DNA of 64,000 nucleotides from Aquificales bacterium. Lineage in GTDB: Bacteria; Aquificota; Aquificia; Aquificales; Aquificaceae. The DNA is taken from assembly GCA_027037055.1 (NCBI GenBank), contig JALWBR010000012.1, positions 1-64,000 on the forward strand. Direction: 5' to 3'. The number at the start of each line of letters is the position of its first letter. Position 1 is the first letter of the stretch. This document shows, one piece after another, positions 28,160-40,263 of this stretch. The translations under genes and the position numbers were made by a program. The notes under the pieces were generated by a model that was not told the DNA's origin, ran no database searches, and worked only from the letters and a program-made list of their open reading frames with translations.

Positions 28160-28625
28160 CGTTTTCAACCTCCTTACTCAAGTCAAGCAAAACAGCGGTC
28201 TCATCGCAATTGGGAAACTTAACACACGACATACATTCCCCCCATACCTTATGAGGCAGTATCTCTTTGGGAATCTCTTCAAATCCGTATCTTTCAAAAT
28301 ACTCCTTTATATAGGTAAGCGCAAATATCCTCTTTATACCGAGGGATTTTGCCTCTTTTATGCATGCTTCAATAATCTTACCTCCTATGCCCTTACCCCA
28401 AGATTCTTTATCTATGGCAAGACTCTTTATCTCCGCAAGATCCTCCCAAACCACATGGAGCGCTCCGCACCCTACAACCTTACCCTCCTCTTCCCATACC
28501 CAAAAGTCTCTTATTGTTTCATAAATTGAACTCAGGCTTCTCGGTAGAAGCAGGTTTTCCTTTGCATATTCGTTTATCAATTCATATATATACTTAGCAT
28601 CACTTACCTTAGCCTTTCTTAGCAT
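28104..28625 (-). CDS. GNAT-family N-acetyltransferase, ArgA-like
   Basis: 173 residues. GNAT fold with the acetyl-CoA binding motif SWGKGIGGKIIEACIKEA, preceded by ALHVVWEDLAEIKSLAID and followed by FALTYIKEYFERYGFEE, closely like the short, argininosuccinate-lyase-independent ArgA (N-acetylglutamate synthase) proteins. It probably acts in arginine synthesis. The C-terminal 20 or so residues are read over the mqnE start (56-base overlap from the mqnE ATG), and their serine- and arginine-rich character suggests a non-functional tail. Confidence 0.75.
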   Translation of the reverse strand: MLRKAKVSDAKYIYELINEYAKENLLLPRSLSSIYETIRDFWVWEEEGKVVGCGALHVVWEDLAEIKSLAIDKESWGKGIGGKIIEACIKEAKSLGIKRIFALTYIKEYFERYGFEEIPKEILPHKVWGECMSCVKFPNCDETAVLLDLSKEVENDGISYRSSSGRDKGSRDY

Positions 28626-28634
28626 ACTTATAAA

Positions 28635-28928
28635 TTAAATACTTTTCAGATCTTCTATCAACCTGTCTATCTCTATAGCGGGCATTGTTAAGGGAACTAT
28701 TGTACCCCGTGAAGCAAGATCAACAGCCATTTTTACCACCGTATCATTATCCGGAGCTTCAATTATATTAACAAAGTCGTAGGGACCCATAACCGCATAC
28801 TGAGCAAGTATCTTAACACCGTACTTATTCATAACTTCTTCGTCCACTTCCTTTATCCTTTCGGGCTTATTCCTCAATGTTTTCATGCCTTCATCCGTCA
28901 GTTTTGTCAGCATTACAAACACAGCCAT
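28635..28928 (-). CDS. GYD-domain protein
   Basis: 97 residues. Small ferredoxin-like fold with the family motif QYAVMGPYDFVNIIEAPD. GYD proteins are widespread and of unknown function. It has a good AGGAGG site and stands 9 bases upstream of the acetyltransferase gene, so it is probably the first gene of the polX operon. It diverges from cooS. Confidence 0.85.
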   Translation of the reverse strand: MAVFVMLTKLTDEGMKTLRNKPERIKEVDEEVMNKYGVKILAQYAVMGPYDFVNIIEAPDNDTVVKMAVDLASRGTIVPLTMPAIEIDRLIEDLKSI

Positions 28929-29056
28929 TTTAAAAACCTCCTTTTAATTTTTACACCCTTAAGGATAGGATATCACAAAATACAAAATTGTTTACCGCCC
29001 TACAATACTGTAACCCCTGATTTGTTTAAGTTATTGATAAAAGTAGAAACTTTTAG

Positions 29057-29072
29057 TGGCACGCTTGTTGCT
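29057..29072 (+). promoter_or_regulatory. Sigma-54 promoter for cooS
   Basis: TGGCACG (29057-29063), four bases, TTGCT (29068-29072): a near-perfect match to the -24/-12 consensus TGGCACG-N4-TTGCW. The predicted transcription start is about 29083, just before AAGGAGG (29084-29090) and the ATG at 29099. An enhancer-binding activator should be needed; no activator gene lies nearby, and no clear palindromic upstream site was found. Confidence 0.8.
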
Positions 29073-29098
29073 ATTAAACAAACAAGGAGGGTATTAAT

Positions 29099-30997
29099 AT
29101 GATGAGAGATTGTTCTTCCTGCGGTATTTTGCATGAGTCCAATGAGGAAATGCATCAATTTTTGCTGAACATAGGTTACAAAAACACCTATGCGGAAAGG
29201 ATGAACAGACAAAAGAACTACTGCAGATTCGGTGAACAAGGTATATGCTGTACCCTTTGTCCAGACGGACCGTGCAGGATAAGGAGAAGGGCTCCCCTCG
29301 GAAGGTGCGGTATAGATGCGGACGGTATATCCGCAAGAAATCTCCTCAGACTCGTTATAAACGGTGGCTCCGCATACACCCATGATTTCAAATACACACT
29401 TAAAACACTTAAGGCTATGGCGGAAGGTAAATCTCCATTTACGGTAAAGGATAAAGACAAACTTAAATGGTTTGCGGAGACAGTAGGTATTAATTTTGAT
29501 GAGGACAATGAAAGGAAGGTATTAAAAAATCTATATGATTTTCTTGATAGGGAATTTATGAAAGATACGGATGAGCCTCTTGATATAGTAAAGTCAATGG
29601 CTCCTAAAAGCAGGGTTGAGCTGTGGAGCAGGCTCGGTATAATGCCGGGCGGTTTCTTAAAGGAATCACATGAGGCGAGTGCAAAGATAATGCCCAACAT
29701 AGATACGGATTTCCTTGACTTATCCCTCACCGCCCTAAGGCTCGGAATATCAGCGGGATTTACCGCAAACATAGTATCATCCGTAATAAGAGACATTATC
29801 TTCGGTTCACCTTCACCTAATAAGGGTCTCTCGGATCTTGGTGTCCTTGATCCCGACTATGTGAATATTGTGGTTCACGGCCATGTACCGTGGACGGGCA
29901 GTGTTGTTGCAAAGCTTGCAAAGGAAGAAAGTTTCCAGGAGCTTGCTAAGAAGAGCGGTGCTAAAGGTATTAAGGTTTACGGAAGTCTGTGCACAGGACA
30001 GGAGCTTATCCAAAGACCGGAAACCTCCAAATATATAGATGGGCAGGTGGGCAACTGGCTTTCCCAAGAATTTGTTGCGGGTACGGGAGTCGTTGATGTT
30101 TTTGTACTTGACAAAAACTGTTCCGCACCTGGCTTAAATAATCTTGTAAATAAGCTTAAGCTACATACAAAATTGATACCTGTTTCCTCCGTTGTAAGAT
30201 TAAGAGAAATTAAGGCGGATAAAAATCTTAACTATGACCCCGCCAATGTTGAGGAACAGGCGAAGTACATAATATTAAGCGCTATAGAAGCCTTCAAACA
30301 AAGAAAAAGAACACCCTATCCGAGGTATGTACCGGATAAGAAAACAGAATATATTGCGGGCTTCGGTATTGAAAGTATATTGTCAGCCCTCGGAGGCACC
30401 CCCGATCCCTTGTTTGATGTAATAGAAAAGGGACTTATAAAGGGGGTTGTGGGTTTGGTAAGCTGTGTGACCATGAGGAACGGTCACGGTGCATTTACCT
30501 ACGAATTTTTAAAGGAGTTGCTCAAAAGGGACATACTTGTTCTTATAGCAGGCTGTGCTTCAAGCATGGCTCAGATAGAAGGGTTTACCAATCTTGAAAC
30601 CATAGAAAAATACGCAGGGGAAGGACTTAAAACTGTATGCAAGATGCTAAATATACCACCAGTCCTTAACTTCGGATCATGCTTGGATACGGGAAGGATG
30701 ATCCTCCTTATAACCGCCCTCTCCCAGTATAAAGGTGTTGATCCTTCAAAGCTTCCTGTTGTCGCATGCGCGCCCGAATATTACAACAATGATGCCCTTA
30801 TAGACGGCTTGCTCGGTGTTGCCATGGGTGTTAATGTCTATGTAAATCCGCCACCTCCCGTAACAGGTGCACCCGCCTTCCTAAGGCTTTTAACGAGGGA
30901 CCTTGAAGATTATCTCGGAGCACGGTTCGTCGTTAATCCTGATCCCATAAGGGCATCGGAAGAGATAGAAGATATTCTTAGGAGTAAAGTTCAGTAA
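29099..30997 (+). CDS. cooS: Divergent Ni-dependent carbon monoxide dehydrogenase-like protein (CooS family)
   Basis: 632 residues, about family length. D- and B-cluster cysteines are C42, C50, C51, C54, C59 and C70 (GICCTLCPDGPCRI, LGRCGID). The C-cluster ligands are H262 (HGHVPWTG), C298 (SLCTGQE), C341 (DKNCSAPG), C456 (LVSCVTM), C486 (AGCASS) and C528 (GSCLDTGR). The residue matching the catalytic lysine (K563 in the C. hydrogenoformans enzyme) is D565 in EYYNNDALIDG, keeping the same 37-residue distance from the last cysteine ligand. The histidine-rich proton path seems mostly missing. There is no cooF, cooC or hydrogenase neighbour. CO oxidation is therefore uncertain. Confidence 0.85.
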   Translation: MMRDCSSCGILHESNEEMHQFLLNIGYKNTYAERMNRQKNYCRFGEQGICCTLCPDGPCRIRRRAPLGRCGIDADGISARNLLRLVINGGSAYTHDFKYTLKTLKAMAEGKSPFTVKDKDKLKWFAETVGINFDEDNERKVLKNLYDFLDREFMKDTDEPLDIVKSMAPKSRVELWSRLGIMPGGFLKESHEASAKIMPNIDTDFLDLSLTALRLGISAGFTANIVSSVIRDIIFGSPSPNKGLSDLGVLDPDYVNIVVHGHVPWTGSVVAKLAKEESFQELAKKSGAKGIKVYGSLCTGQELIQRPETSKYIDGQVGNWLSQEFVAGTGVVDVFVLDKNCSAPGLNNLVNKLKLHTKLIPVSSVVRLREIKADKNLNYDPANVEEQAKYIILSAIEAFKQRKRTPYPRYVPDKKTEYIAGFGIESILSALGGTPDPLFDVIEKGLIKGVVGLVSCVTMRNGHGAFTYEFLKELLKRDILVLIAGCASSMAQIEGFTNLETIEKYAGEGLKTVCKMLNIPPVLNFGSCLDTGRMILLITALSQYKGVDPSKLPVVACAPEYYNNDALIDGLLGVAMGVNVYVNPPPPVTGAPAFLRLLTRDLEDYLGARFVVNPDPIRASEEIEDILRSKVQ

Positions 30998-31434
30998 AAG
31001 AGTCTTTTTAATCGGGTGGTTATAGAATCGCTTACTATATGGATAAAATCCGCTACAGCTATACCCGCTAAAATGATGAGTCCGTTTCTAAACAAGGTTT
31101 CCTCTTTAACCGTTATGTCCGCACCCAGACTTGAAAGGATGTAAAAGACCGATAGACCGATAAGGGAGAGATAGCCGACCCTCAAGAATGTACCTATAAG
31201 GGGAAAATGGGAAATTCCCCTGTGTTTGAAGATAAACTGGAAGGGAAGCCATATCGCCCTCAAGGGTCCCCACCTTTTGGAAACCCTTGAATAGCTAAGA
31301 TCAATGTCAGGGGACAGAAAGAAAGTACCAAAGAGGTATCCGACCCCAAAGGGAATTATATATTCCTCGGGAACAATCAATAAAGCGGGGGGCAATAAAA
31401 TAACATTAACAAGCTCATGATTCTTGCCTTTCAT
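30991..31434 (-). CDS. DUF2227-like membrane protein, putative metal-binding
   Basis: 147 residues with about three hydrophobic segments (residues 10-40, 85-108, 118-138). The pattern KNHELVN, FLSPDIDL, RWGPLRAIWLPFQFIFKHRGISH and ADFIHIVSDS resembles DUF2227/YdjM-type membrane hydrolase-like proteins with conserved His and Asp. Function unknown. It overlaps recJ by 4 bases (ATGA) and converges on cooS with a 7-base overlap. Confidence 0.7.
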   Translation of the reverse strand: MKGKNHELVNVILLPPALLIVPEEYIIPFGVGYLFGTFFLSPDIDLSYSRVSKRWGPLRAIWLPFQFIFKHRGISHFPLIGTFLRVGYLSLIGLSVFYILSSLGADITVKEETLFRNGLIILAGIAVADFIHIVSDSITTRLKRLFY

Positions 31435-33047
31435 CCCGAAGAAGCGTCAATAAGTTCAAAAGAATCCCCGTCATAGGCATATACAATATATTTCGCTCCT
31501 CCCTCCACAGCGTCCATAATTCTGTTATCAAAACATCTCATCTCTATATCATCGGGTAAAAATCTCAACCTGGTCTTTGAAATCCTTTCAACCTTTATAT
31601 CTTCTAAGCTTGTCATAAAGAAGGGGACCGTGTTGCCCTCACCGAAAGGTTGAAGGCATTTGATCATATCCGAATGTTCTTTATTTAGAAAGCGGAAGTC
31701 AAGCCTCATATCTATCTCAAGTACACCGAGCACCCTCTCCTTATCCTTGAGTCTTTTATCTACATACTCCTTAAACTCCGAAAACCTTTCCGCGGGCAAT
31801 GTAACGCCCACCGCGTTACTGTGACCTCCCCATTTTAAAAACATATCCTTTATCTCGGATATTACGGAATATATGTCCACACCTTCAACGGATCTGACGG
31901 AACCTACCGCTTTATTACTTTTGAAGGCAAAAACACCCGAAGGCTTAGCAAACTGGGATGTAAGTCTGCCCGCCACGATTCCCAATACACCTGGATGCCA
32001 CCCCTCCGAACCAACACATATAAAATTCTCCTTTCCGTCCGTCATAGCGGACGCTTCCTTGAGAATATTCTCAGACAGCCTCCTTCTGTATATATTGAGC
32101 ATCTCAAGTTTTCTGGCATAGTATAAAGCCCTGTCGGGTTGTTCCTCCAGAAGGAGGCGAAGGGATAGACGGGGATCTCCTATTCTGCCCGCAGAATTTA
32201 TGCGGGGTGCGAGCTGAAAACCGATATCCCTGAAAGAAACCCTTTCAAGGTTGCTGACCTCCAACAGAGCCCTTATACCTGCCTTACCTTCATATCCCTC
32301 AAGGATTTTGTTAAAAAACTCCAAGCCCTTAACAACGAAAATACGATTAAGGTAATTAAGGGGCATAACATCCGCAACCGTTCCCAAGGCAACAAGATCA
32401 ATGTAGCTCCTTATATCTATATCAGTACCGAGCTCATTCCTGAGGGAAGCGACTATATAAAAGGAAAGGGCGGAGGAGGATACTTCCTTTAATTCCTTAG
32501 GCACATTTTCTCCTATCTTAGGATTAACTACAACAGCCTCCGGTAGAATGCTCTGGGGATTATGATGATCAACCACTATAACATCAATGTCCATGCTGTT
32601 TATCTCCCTGACAGCGGATGTACCGTTATCAACGGTTATGAGTAGGTCCGCATACCTTGATATAAGCTCGGAAACCTTCCTGTTAAGACCGTATCCCATA
32701 TTTCTTGAGGGTACAACGGGTACCACCCTCGCTCCCAGCCTTCTTAAAAAGTCATAGAGTATTGCGGTTGAAGTTATGCCGTCAACATCATAGTCCCCGT
32801 ATATGACTATCCTTTCCCTCCTTCTTATAGCTTCCTTTATCCTTTCGGTAGCAACATATATGTTGGGTATCCTATCATAAGGGATAAGGTTTTTAAGTTT
32901 AACATCAAAAATAAGATCCGCATGTTTTACAAAATTTCTGTTGGCGAGAAGCTGAGCCACAATATAACCGAATTTCTCCACAAGATGGGAAGGGGGCTTT
33001 ATGTTCTCACTCAGCAGGATCCATTTTTTTCCCGAGACCCCCTTCAT
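31431..33047 (-). CDS. recJ: Single-stranded-DNA-specific exonuclease RecJ
   Basis: 538 residues. 5'-3' single-strand exonuclease in recombination and mismatch repair. DHH-superfamily motifs: VIYGDYDVDGITSTAIL (motif I), LITVDNG (II), VIVVDHHNP (III), VALGTVADVMPL (IV), then the DHHA1 domain with GWHPGVLGIVAGRL and WGGHSNAVGVTL. It overlaps pgsA by 4 bases. Confidence 0.93.
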   Translation of the reverse strand: MKGVSGKKWILLSENIKPPSHLVEKFGYIVAQLLANRNFVKHADLIFDVKLKNLIPYDRIPNIYVATERIKEAIRRRERIVIYGDYDVDGITSTAILYDFLRRLGARVVPVVPSRNMGYGLNRKVSELISRYADLLITVDNGTSAVREINSMDIDVIVVDHHNPQSILPEAVVVNPKIGENVPKELKEVSSSALSFYIVASLRNELGTDIDIRSYIDLVALGTVADVMPLNYLNRIFVVKGLEFFNKILEGYEGKAGIRALLEVSNLERVSFRDIGFQLAPRINSAGRIGDPRLSLRLLLEEQPDRALYYARKLEMLNIYRRRLSENILKEASAMTDGKENFICVGSEGWHPGVLGIVAGRLTSQFAKPSGVFAFKSNKAVGSVRSVEGVDIYSVISEIKDMFLKWGGHSNAVGVTLPAERFSEFKEYVDKRLKDKERVLGVLEIDMRLDFRFLNKEHSDMIKCLQPFGEGNTVPFFMTSLEDIKVERISKTRLRFLPDDIEMRCFDNRIMDAVEGGAKYIVYAYDGDSFELIDASSG

Positions 33048-33595
33048 GTCTTTATTTCACCGAGTATGAACTCAATACCCTTAATTATATAATAGATCCA
33101 CGATATAACGGTAAATACAAGGGCAAGCCAGAAAGTAATAAAAAGATAGGGTATATTTATGCCGAGGTTTATAAGAAATGCATGAATGACTACAATAACC
33201 TGAAATAGGGTTGCAAGCTTACCCCACAGGGCAGGTTCTGGTCTGAATCCTCGGGGGATTAAAACAATACTGCCTATCACGAGGGAAATATCCCTTAATA
33301 AAACGGTAAAGAAAAGTAAATCATCAACTTTATTGACCGTAATAAAGGTTACGGTAAAAAGCCCAGAGAACATAAGCGTTTTATCAGCCAACGGATCAAG
33401 CAGTTTACCTATGTAAGTTATCCTGTTGTATATTCTTGCAACTATACCGTCAAGTGCATCGGTAACTGCAAGAAAGGTAAAAAGATAAAAGGATAAATAG
33501 ATGCTATTCCATGCTAAAAGAGGAACAAGCGGAGCAAAAAGAAATCTTATAAGGGACAGGGCGTTCGGAACATTTATAGCACCGTCCCATATCAT
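33044..33595 (-). CDS. pgsA: CDP-diacylglycerol-glycerol-3-phosphate 3-phosphatidyltransferase
   Basis: 183 residues, integral membrane with several hydrophobic helices. The CDP-alcohol phosphatidyltransferase motif D-G-x2-A-R-x8-G-x3-D-x3-D is complete in DALDGIVARIYN and TYIGKLLDPLADK. It makes phosphatidylglycerol phosphate. It could instead be another CDP-alcohol transferase of the same family, but the length and NVPNALSLIRFLFAPL start fit PgsA. Confidence 0.88.
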   Translation of the reverse strand: MIWDGAINVPNALSLIRFLFAPLVPLLAWNSIYLSFYLFTFLAVTDALDGIVARIYNRITYIGKLLDPLADKTLMFSGLFTVTFITVNKVDDLLFFTVLLRDISLVIGSIVLIPRGFRPEPALWGKLATLFQVIVVIHAFLINLGINIPYLFITFWLALVFTVISWIYYIIKGIEFILGEIKT

Positions 33596-33604
33596 ATTTA
33601 TACC

Positions 33605-33850
33605 TTAAAATCTGGATATCAGCAACCTTTGGATCGCGTAAAGAATAAAAATAAGGATGGCGGGAGTTATATCAATACCTCCTATAGGTGGTATGAATTT
33701 CCTCAAAAGGGAAAGGGGAGGTTCAACAATCTTTTCTATAAGCTGATAAAACCTGTACTCCCTTAATTGAGGAAACCAAGACCCCACCGCATAGATAATT
33801 ATGAAGATCATATACACTTCAAAGATTATGTTTATTATCTTTATGACCAT
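33605..33850 (-). CDS. YggT-family membrane protein
   Basis: 81 residues with two hydrophobic helices separated by the conserved segment EPPLSLLRKFIPPIGGIDITP, typical of one YggT unit. The family is linked to cell division and membrane shape; exact function unknown. It overlaps the rplQ stop by one base and so sits at the tail of the ribosomal operon. Confidence 0.85.
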   Translation of the reverse strand: MVIKIINIIFEVYMIFIIIYAVGSWFPQLREYRFYQLIEKIVEPPLSLLRKFIPPIGGIDITPAILIFILYAIQRLLISRF

Positions 33851-34206
33851 TACTCAACAAATTCAATTATAGCCTGTTCCGTGTTATCTCCTTTCCTTCT
33901 GTTAGGCAACTTTATTATCCTTGTATAACCTCCGTTCCTTCCCTCAAAACGGGGTGCTATATCTTCAAAAAGCTTCTTTATAACCTTTCTGTCGGGTAAC
34001 AACTCAAGCGCCCTTCTCCTTGCGGAGAGATCCCCCTTCTTACCGAGGGTAACGAGTCTTTCCACAAAGCTCCTGAGCTCCTTAGCCCTCGCCAAAGATG
34101 TTTCTATCCTTTCTTCAAGTATAAGGGATCTCGCAAGGGATCTGAAGAGGGCTTTCCTCTGCTCAGCTTTCCTTCCGAAACTTTTCCTTTTAACCTTGTG
34201 TCTCAT
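33850..34206 (-). CDS. rplQ: 50S ribosomal protein L17
   Basis: 118 residues. [20 protein letters not shown] and the later [18 protein letters not shown] are classic L17 blocks. Follows rpoA by 5 bases in the alpha operon order S13-S11-S4-rpoA-L17. Confidence 0.97.
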   Translation of the reverse strand: MRHKVKRKSFGRKAEQRKALFRSLARSLILEERIETSLARAKELRSFVERLVTLGKKGDLSARRRALELLPDRKVIKKLFEDIAPRFEGRNGGYTRIIKLPNRRKGDNTEQAIIEFVE

Positions 34207-34211
34207 TAATG

Positions 34212-35165
34212 TTACCTCCTCATCTCAATGTTCATACCCAAGCTCAGTCCCATTTCCTTTAAGGCTTCCTTGATCTCCGCCAAAGCTTTTCTGCCTATAT
34301 TCTTTGTGCTCTTTAGTTCATCCTCTGTAAGCTGAACGAGATCCCCTATGGTATTTATACCTATCCTCCTTAAGGAATTCAATGCCCTTTGAGAAATGTC
34401 AAGCTCCTCAATGGAAAGGGTAAGCTTTTCTGAAAGCTCATCAACGGGAACGGGCTCCTCAATAACAGGAACTTCGTAAGATATGTTCTCAAGCATTGAA
34501 AAGTGTTTAAGAAGTATTTCAACAGCCTCTTTGACCGCATCATTTGGTGTCTTTGAACCGTCCGTTTTTACCTCCATTATCAGTTTTTCATAATCCGTCT
34601 TTTCCCCTACCCTCGTCTGTTCAACCTTAAAGGAAACCAACCTTACAGGTGAAAAATCCGCATCAACAAGTATCCATCCCGTTTCCCCTATTGTTTCCAT
34701 CTCTTCAACGGGAACATATCCCCTTCCCCTTTCAACCCTTATCTCCATATTCAATTCAACCTCAGGATTTGTTATATGGGCTATGGTAACATCTTTGTTG
34801 ACCATAGTAACATTAGGGGGTAGGTTAAGATCCTCCGCCTTCACTTCTCCCTCACCCTTCTTTTTAAGATAAAGGATCTCAACATTTGAATCGCCCGTAA
34901 GATTAAACCTTATCTTCTTAAGATTGGCTATTATCTCTATAACATCTTCCCTTACACCCTCTATGGTGGAAAACTCGTGATAAACACCGTATATCTTCAC
35001 AGCGGTTATTGCTGTACCGCTTATTGAAGAAAGAAGCACCCTTCTCAGGGCATTGCCTACAGTTGTACCGAATCCCCTTTCAAGGGGTTCAACCACAAAT
35101 CTACCGTAGTCATCCCTTTTATCTTCCCAATAAATCTTTTGGGGATAAATAAACTCATTCAACAT
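34212..35165 (-). CDS. rpoA: DNA-directed RNA polymerase subunit alpha
   Basis: 317 residues. The N-terminal dimerisation domain contains [20 protein letters not shown] and the C-terminal domain contains [20 protein letters not shown] and [16 protein letters not shown], the helix-hairpin-helix that contacts UP elements and activators. It lies 15 bases downstream of rpsD. Length is as expected. Confidence 0.97.
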   Translation of the reverse strand: MLNEFIYPQKIYWEDKRDDYGRFVVEPLERGFGTTVGNALRRVLLSSISGTAITAVKIYGVYHEFSTIEGVREDVIEIIANLKKIRFNLTGDSNVEILYLKKKGEGEVKAEDLNLPPNVTMVNKDVTIAHITNPEVELNMEIRVERGRGYVPVEEMETIGETGWILVDADFSPVRLVSFKVEQTRVGEKTDYEKLIMEVKTDGSKTPNDAVKEAVEILLKHFSMLENISYEVPVIEEPVPVDELSEKLTLSIEELDISQRALNSLRRIGINTIGDLVQLTEDELKSTKNIGRKALAEIKEALKEMGLSLGMNIEMRR

Positions 35166-35179
35166 TGTTAAAACCTCCG

Positions 35180-35809
35180 TTATACTCTTGAATAGAACTC
35201 AATAATGTACTGTATGTTAACGGGTATTTCAAGCTGTATATCCTTAGGAATATCAAGAACTTTTCCTCTAAAGTTTTCTTTATCAAGCTCCAGCCATGAA
35301 GGTATGCTTCTCGGATCAATATTCTCAAGATTCTCTTTGATAAAGGGTATATCTCTGGATTTTTCCCTTATCTCAATAATGTCCCCAGGATCAACCCTGT
35401 AAGAGGGTATCTTAACCCTTTCACCGTTGACAAGCACATGACCGTGTGCCACGAGCTGTCTCGCCTGTCTCCTTGTTACCGCAAATCCCAATCTATAAAC
35501 AACATTGTCAAGTCTTCTTTCAAGAAGCTGAAGAAGTACCTCTTTTGTATCACCCTTGGCTTCTTGAGCCTCCTCAAAGTACCTCCTGAATTGCTTTTCC
35601 CTCAAACCTCCGTAGAGAAACTTAAGCTTCTGTTTTTCCATCAAACGGAGACCGTACTCGGTTATCTTCCTTCTCCTGCCCTTTATCCTTCCGTGTTGAC
35701 CAGGCGGATAATTCCTCCTGGACAATATCTTTGCAGCACTCTTCCTGCCTGAAACAACAACACCGAACTTTCTGTCAATCTTTGACCACGGACCTATGTA
35801 TCTTCCCAT
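35180..35809 (-). CDS. rpsD: 30S ribosomal protein S4
   Basis: 209 residues starting MGRYIGPWSKIDRKFG at 35809. The open frame extends 20 codons further upstream over the end of rpsK, but the GGAGGG site and the family start favour 35809. The S4 domain is RRLDNVVYRLGFAVTRRQAR. There is no N-terminal zinc-binding cysteine set (C-minus form). The sequence is close to what I recall of Aquifex S4. Confidence 0.96.
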   Translation of the reverse strand: MGRYIGPWSKIDRKFGVVVSGRKSAAKILSRRNYPPGQHGRIKGRRRKITEYGLRLMEKQKLKFLYGGLREKQFRRYFEEAQEAKGDTKEVLLQLLERRLDNVVYRLGFAVTRRQARQLVAHGHVLVNGERVKIPSYRVDPGDIIEIREKSRDIPFIKENLENIDPRSIPSWLELDKENFRGKVLDIPKDIQLEIPVNIQYIIEFYSRV

Positions 35810-35813
35810 TTGA

Positions 35814-36206
35814 TCACACCCTCCTTCTTGCAGGCGGTCTGCAACCGTTGTGAGGTATGGGGGTAACATCCCTTATTACTTTTATTTTTATACCCGCAGC
35901 CTGAATTGCCCTTAGGGCGGATTCCCTTCCCGCACCGGGTCCCTTTATCCAAACCTCCGCCTCTTGCATCCCGTATTCGTTTATTGCCCTCTTTGCAGCC
36001 TTCTGGGCAGCAAGCTGAGCCGCATAAGGCGTGCTTTTCCTTGTTCCCTTAAATCCCACTGTACCTCCACTTTCCCATACAAGGGTGTTCCCCTGAGGAT
36101 CTGTTATATTCACAATGGTGTTATTAAAGGTACTGAGTATGTGAACTATACCTTTTGTAACAGTCCTCTTTGCCTTCTTTGATTTCTGACCTCTCCTTCT
36201 CGCCAT
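35814..36206 (-). CDS. rpsK: 30S ribosomal protein S11
   Basis: 130 residues; [20 protein letters not shown] and the C-terminal [20 protein letters not shown] are family hallmarks. Four bases separate it from S4 and three from S13. Confidence 0.97.
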   Translation of the reverse strand: MARRRGQKSKKAKRTVTKGIVHILSTFNNTIVNITDPQGNTLVWESGGTVGFKGTRKSTPYAAQLAAQKAAKRAINEYGMQEAEVWIKGPGAGRESALRAIQAAGIKIKVIRDVTPIPHNGCRPPARRRV

Positions 36207-36209
36207 CTT

Positions 36210-36560
36210 TTACCTCCTTCTTCTTCCCTTCCGCGTATGGGCATTAGTCCTCGTTTGTTGCCCTCTCACGGGCAAGCCCCTCGCATGTCTCATCCCCCTA
36301 TAACAACCCATATCCTTAAGTTTCTTTATATTTAGTTGAACCTCCCTTCTGAGGTCACCCTCCACCTTATAATTGGCATCTATAAATTTTCTTATTGTAT
36401 TAAGTTCTTCAGCGGTAAGCTCACCCACCCTCTTCGTACAAGGTATCCCCGTCTTTTCGCATATTTCCTTTGCCCTAACCCAACCTATACCATAAATATA
36501 TGTAAGCGCAACCTCAAGCTTCTTATTATCCGGAAGATCAACACCTGCTATCCTCGCCAT
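36210..36560 (-). CDS. rpsM: 30S ribosomal protein S13
   Basis: 116 residues, starting [19 protein letters not shown] and containing [20 protein letters not shown], both S13 signatures. First small-subunit gene of the alpha operon, after rpmJ. Confidence 0.97.
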   Translation of the reverse strand: MARIAGVDLPDNKKLEVALTYIYGIGWVRAKEICEKTGIPCTKRVGELTAEELNTIRKFIDANYKVEGDLRREVQLNIKKLKDMGCYRGMRHARGLPVRGQQTRTNAHTRKGRRRR

Positions 36561-36572
36561 CCTTCAACCTCC

Positions 36573-36686
36573 TCAACCTTGCCTCTGCTTATGCTTAGGA
36601 TTTTCACATATAACCATAACTTTTCCCTTTCTTCTTATGATCCTGCACTTATTACACATCTTCTTAACGGACGGTCTGACCTTCAT
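36573..36686 (-). CDS. rpmJ: 50S ribosomal protein L36
   Basis: 37 residues beginning [15 protein letters not shown], with zinc ligands C11, C14, C27 and H32. A GGAGG site precedes the ATG at 36686. It sits between infA and rpsM as in many bacteria. Confidence 0.95.
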   Translation of the reverse strand: MKVRPSVKKMCNKCRIIRRKGKVMVICENPKHKQRQG

Positions 36687-36696
36687 AATAAACCTC

Positions 36697-36936
36697 CTAC
36701 AGCCTGTATATTATTCTTCCCCTCGTTAAATCGTAAGGGGAAAGCTCCACCTTAACCTTATCTCCGGGCAAGATCCTTATAAAGTGTATCCTCATTTTAC
36801 CGGAAACATGAGCCAATATTTCATGCCCGCCCTCTATCTGAACCCTGAACATGGCATTAGGTAAAGCTTCAACCACCGTCCCTTCAACAACTATACCCTT
36901 TTCTTTTGACTGTTCTTGCTTCTTCTTCTTACCCAT
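36697..36936 (-). CDS. infA: Translation initiation factor IF-1
   Basis: 79 residues, an S1/OB-fold protein with [20 protein letters not shown] and [19 protein letters not shown] lysine-rich N-terminal extension ([14 protein letters not shown]) makes it slightly longer than the usual 72. It follows map by one base. Confidence 0.96.
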   Translation of the reverse strand: MGKKKKQEQSKEKGIVVEGTVVEALPNAMFRVQIEGGHEILAHVSGKMRIHFIRILPGDKVKVELSPYDLTRGRIIYRL

Positions 36937-36937
36937 C

Positions 36938-39630
<2,693 letters not shown>

Positions 39631-39634
<4 letters not shown>

Positions 39635-40077
39635 TTCAGGACCTCGTATGATCCTCCTGCTTTTTCAATTTTTTCAATGGCGGATTTTGAAAAAGCATGA
39701 GCTTTAAATGTAAGCTTCTTTTCAAGATTGCCGTCACCGAGGATCTTTATATAATCACCTTTCTTACACAAACCCCTCTCCGCAAGGGTTTCCGGAGTAA
39801 CCTCCTCTCCCTCTTCAAACAATCTGTTAATCCTACCCACATTAACCACCTGATACTCTACCTTCCTTATACTCCTGAATCCCCTCTTGGGAACACGCAT
39901 ATAAAGCGGTGTCTGACCGCCTTCAAAGCCAGGGGGCAACTTCCTATCTCCTGATCTGCTCTTCTGTCCCTTATGTCCCCTACCGCAGGTTTTCCCGCGT
40001 CCTGAACCTATACCCCTACCTACCCTTTTCCTCTCCTTGGTGGCACCTGGATTGGGAGCAAGCTCATGAAGTTTCAT
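39631..40077 (-). CDS. rplO: 50S ribosomal protein L15
   Basis: 148 residues; [20 protein letters not shown] and [16 protein letters not shown] are diagnostic. It overlaps rpmD by 14 bases. Confidence 0.97.
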
Positions 40078-40261
40078 CTTCCACTTCCTCCACCTTTATT
40101 AGATAATGAGCCTTCCTTATGTTACCTCTCACCATAGGATTATCTTCAAGTATCCTGCTCTGACCTATCTTCTTAAGTCCGAGGCTGTAAACAGCCTCTT
40201 TGTGTTTCTTTCTCTTTCCCGCAAGTCCTCTTACAAGGGTAACTTTTAACTTCTTAGCCAT
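40064..40261 (-). CDS. rpmD: 50S ribosomal protein L30
   Basis: 65 residues; [19 protein letters not shown] and [20 protein letters not shown] fit L30. A short acidic C-terminal tail (VEEVEDETS) reads over the start of rplO. Confidence 0.95.
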   Translation of the reverse strand: MAKKLKVTLVRGLAGKRKKHKEAVYSLGLKKIGQSRILEDNPMVRGNIRKAHYLIKVEEVEDETS

Positions 40262-40263
40262 GA

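Noticed and set aside
29099-30997. cooS and metF as parts of one Wood-Ljungdahl cluster
   Set aside because: They are about 18 kb apart on different strands, no other pathway genes are present, and metF is explained by methionine synthesis.
35810-35869. 20-codon extension of S4
   Set aside because: It overlaps rpsK, and the conserved MGRYIGPW start has its own ribosome site.
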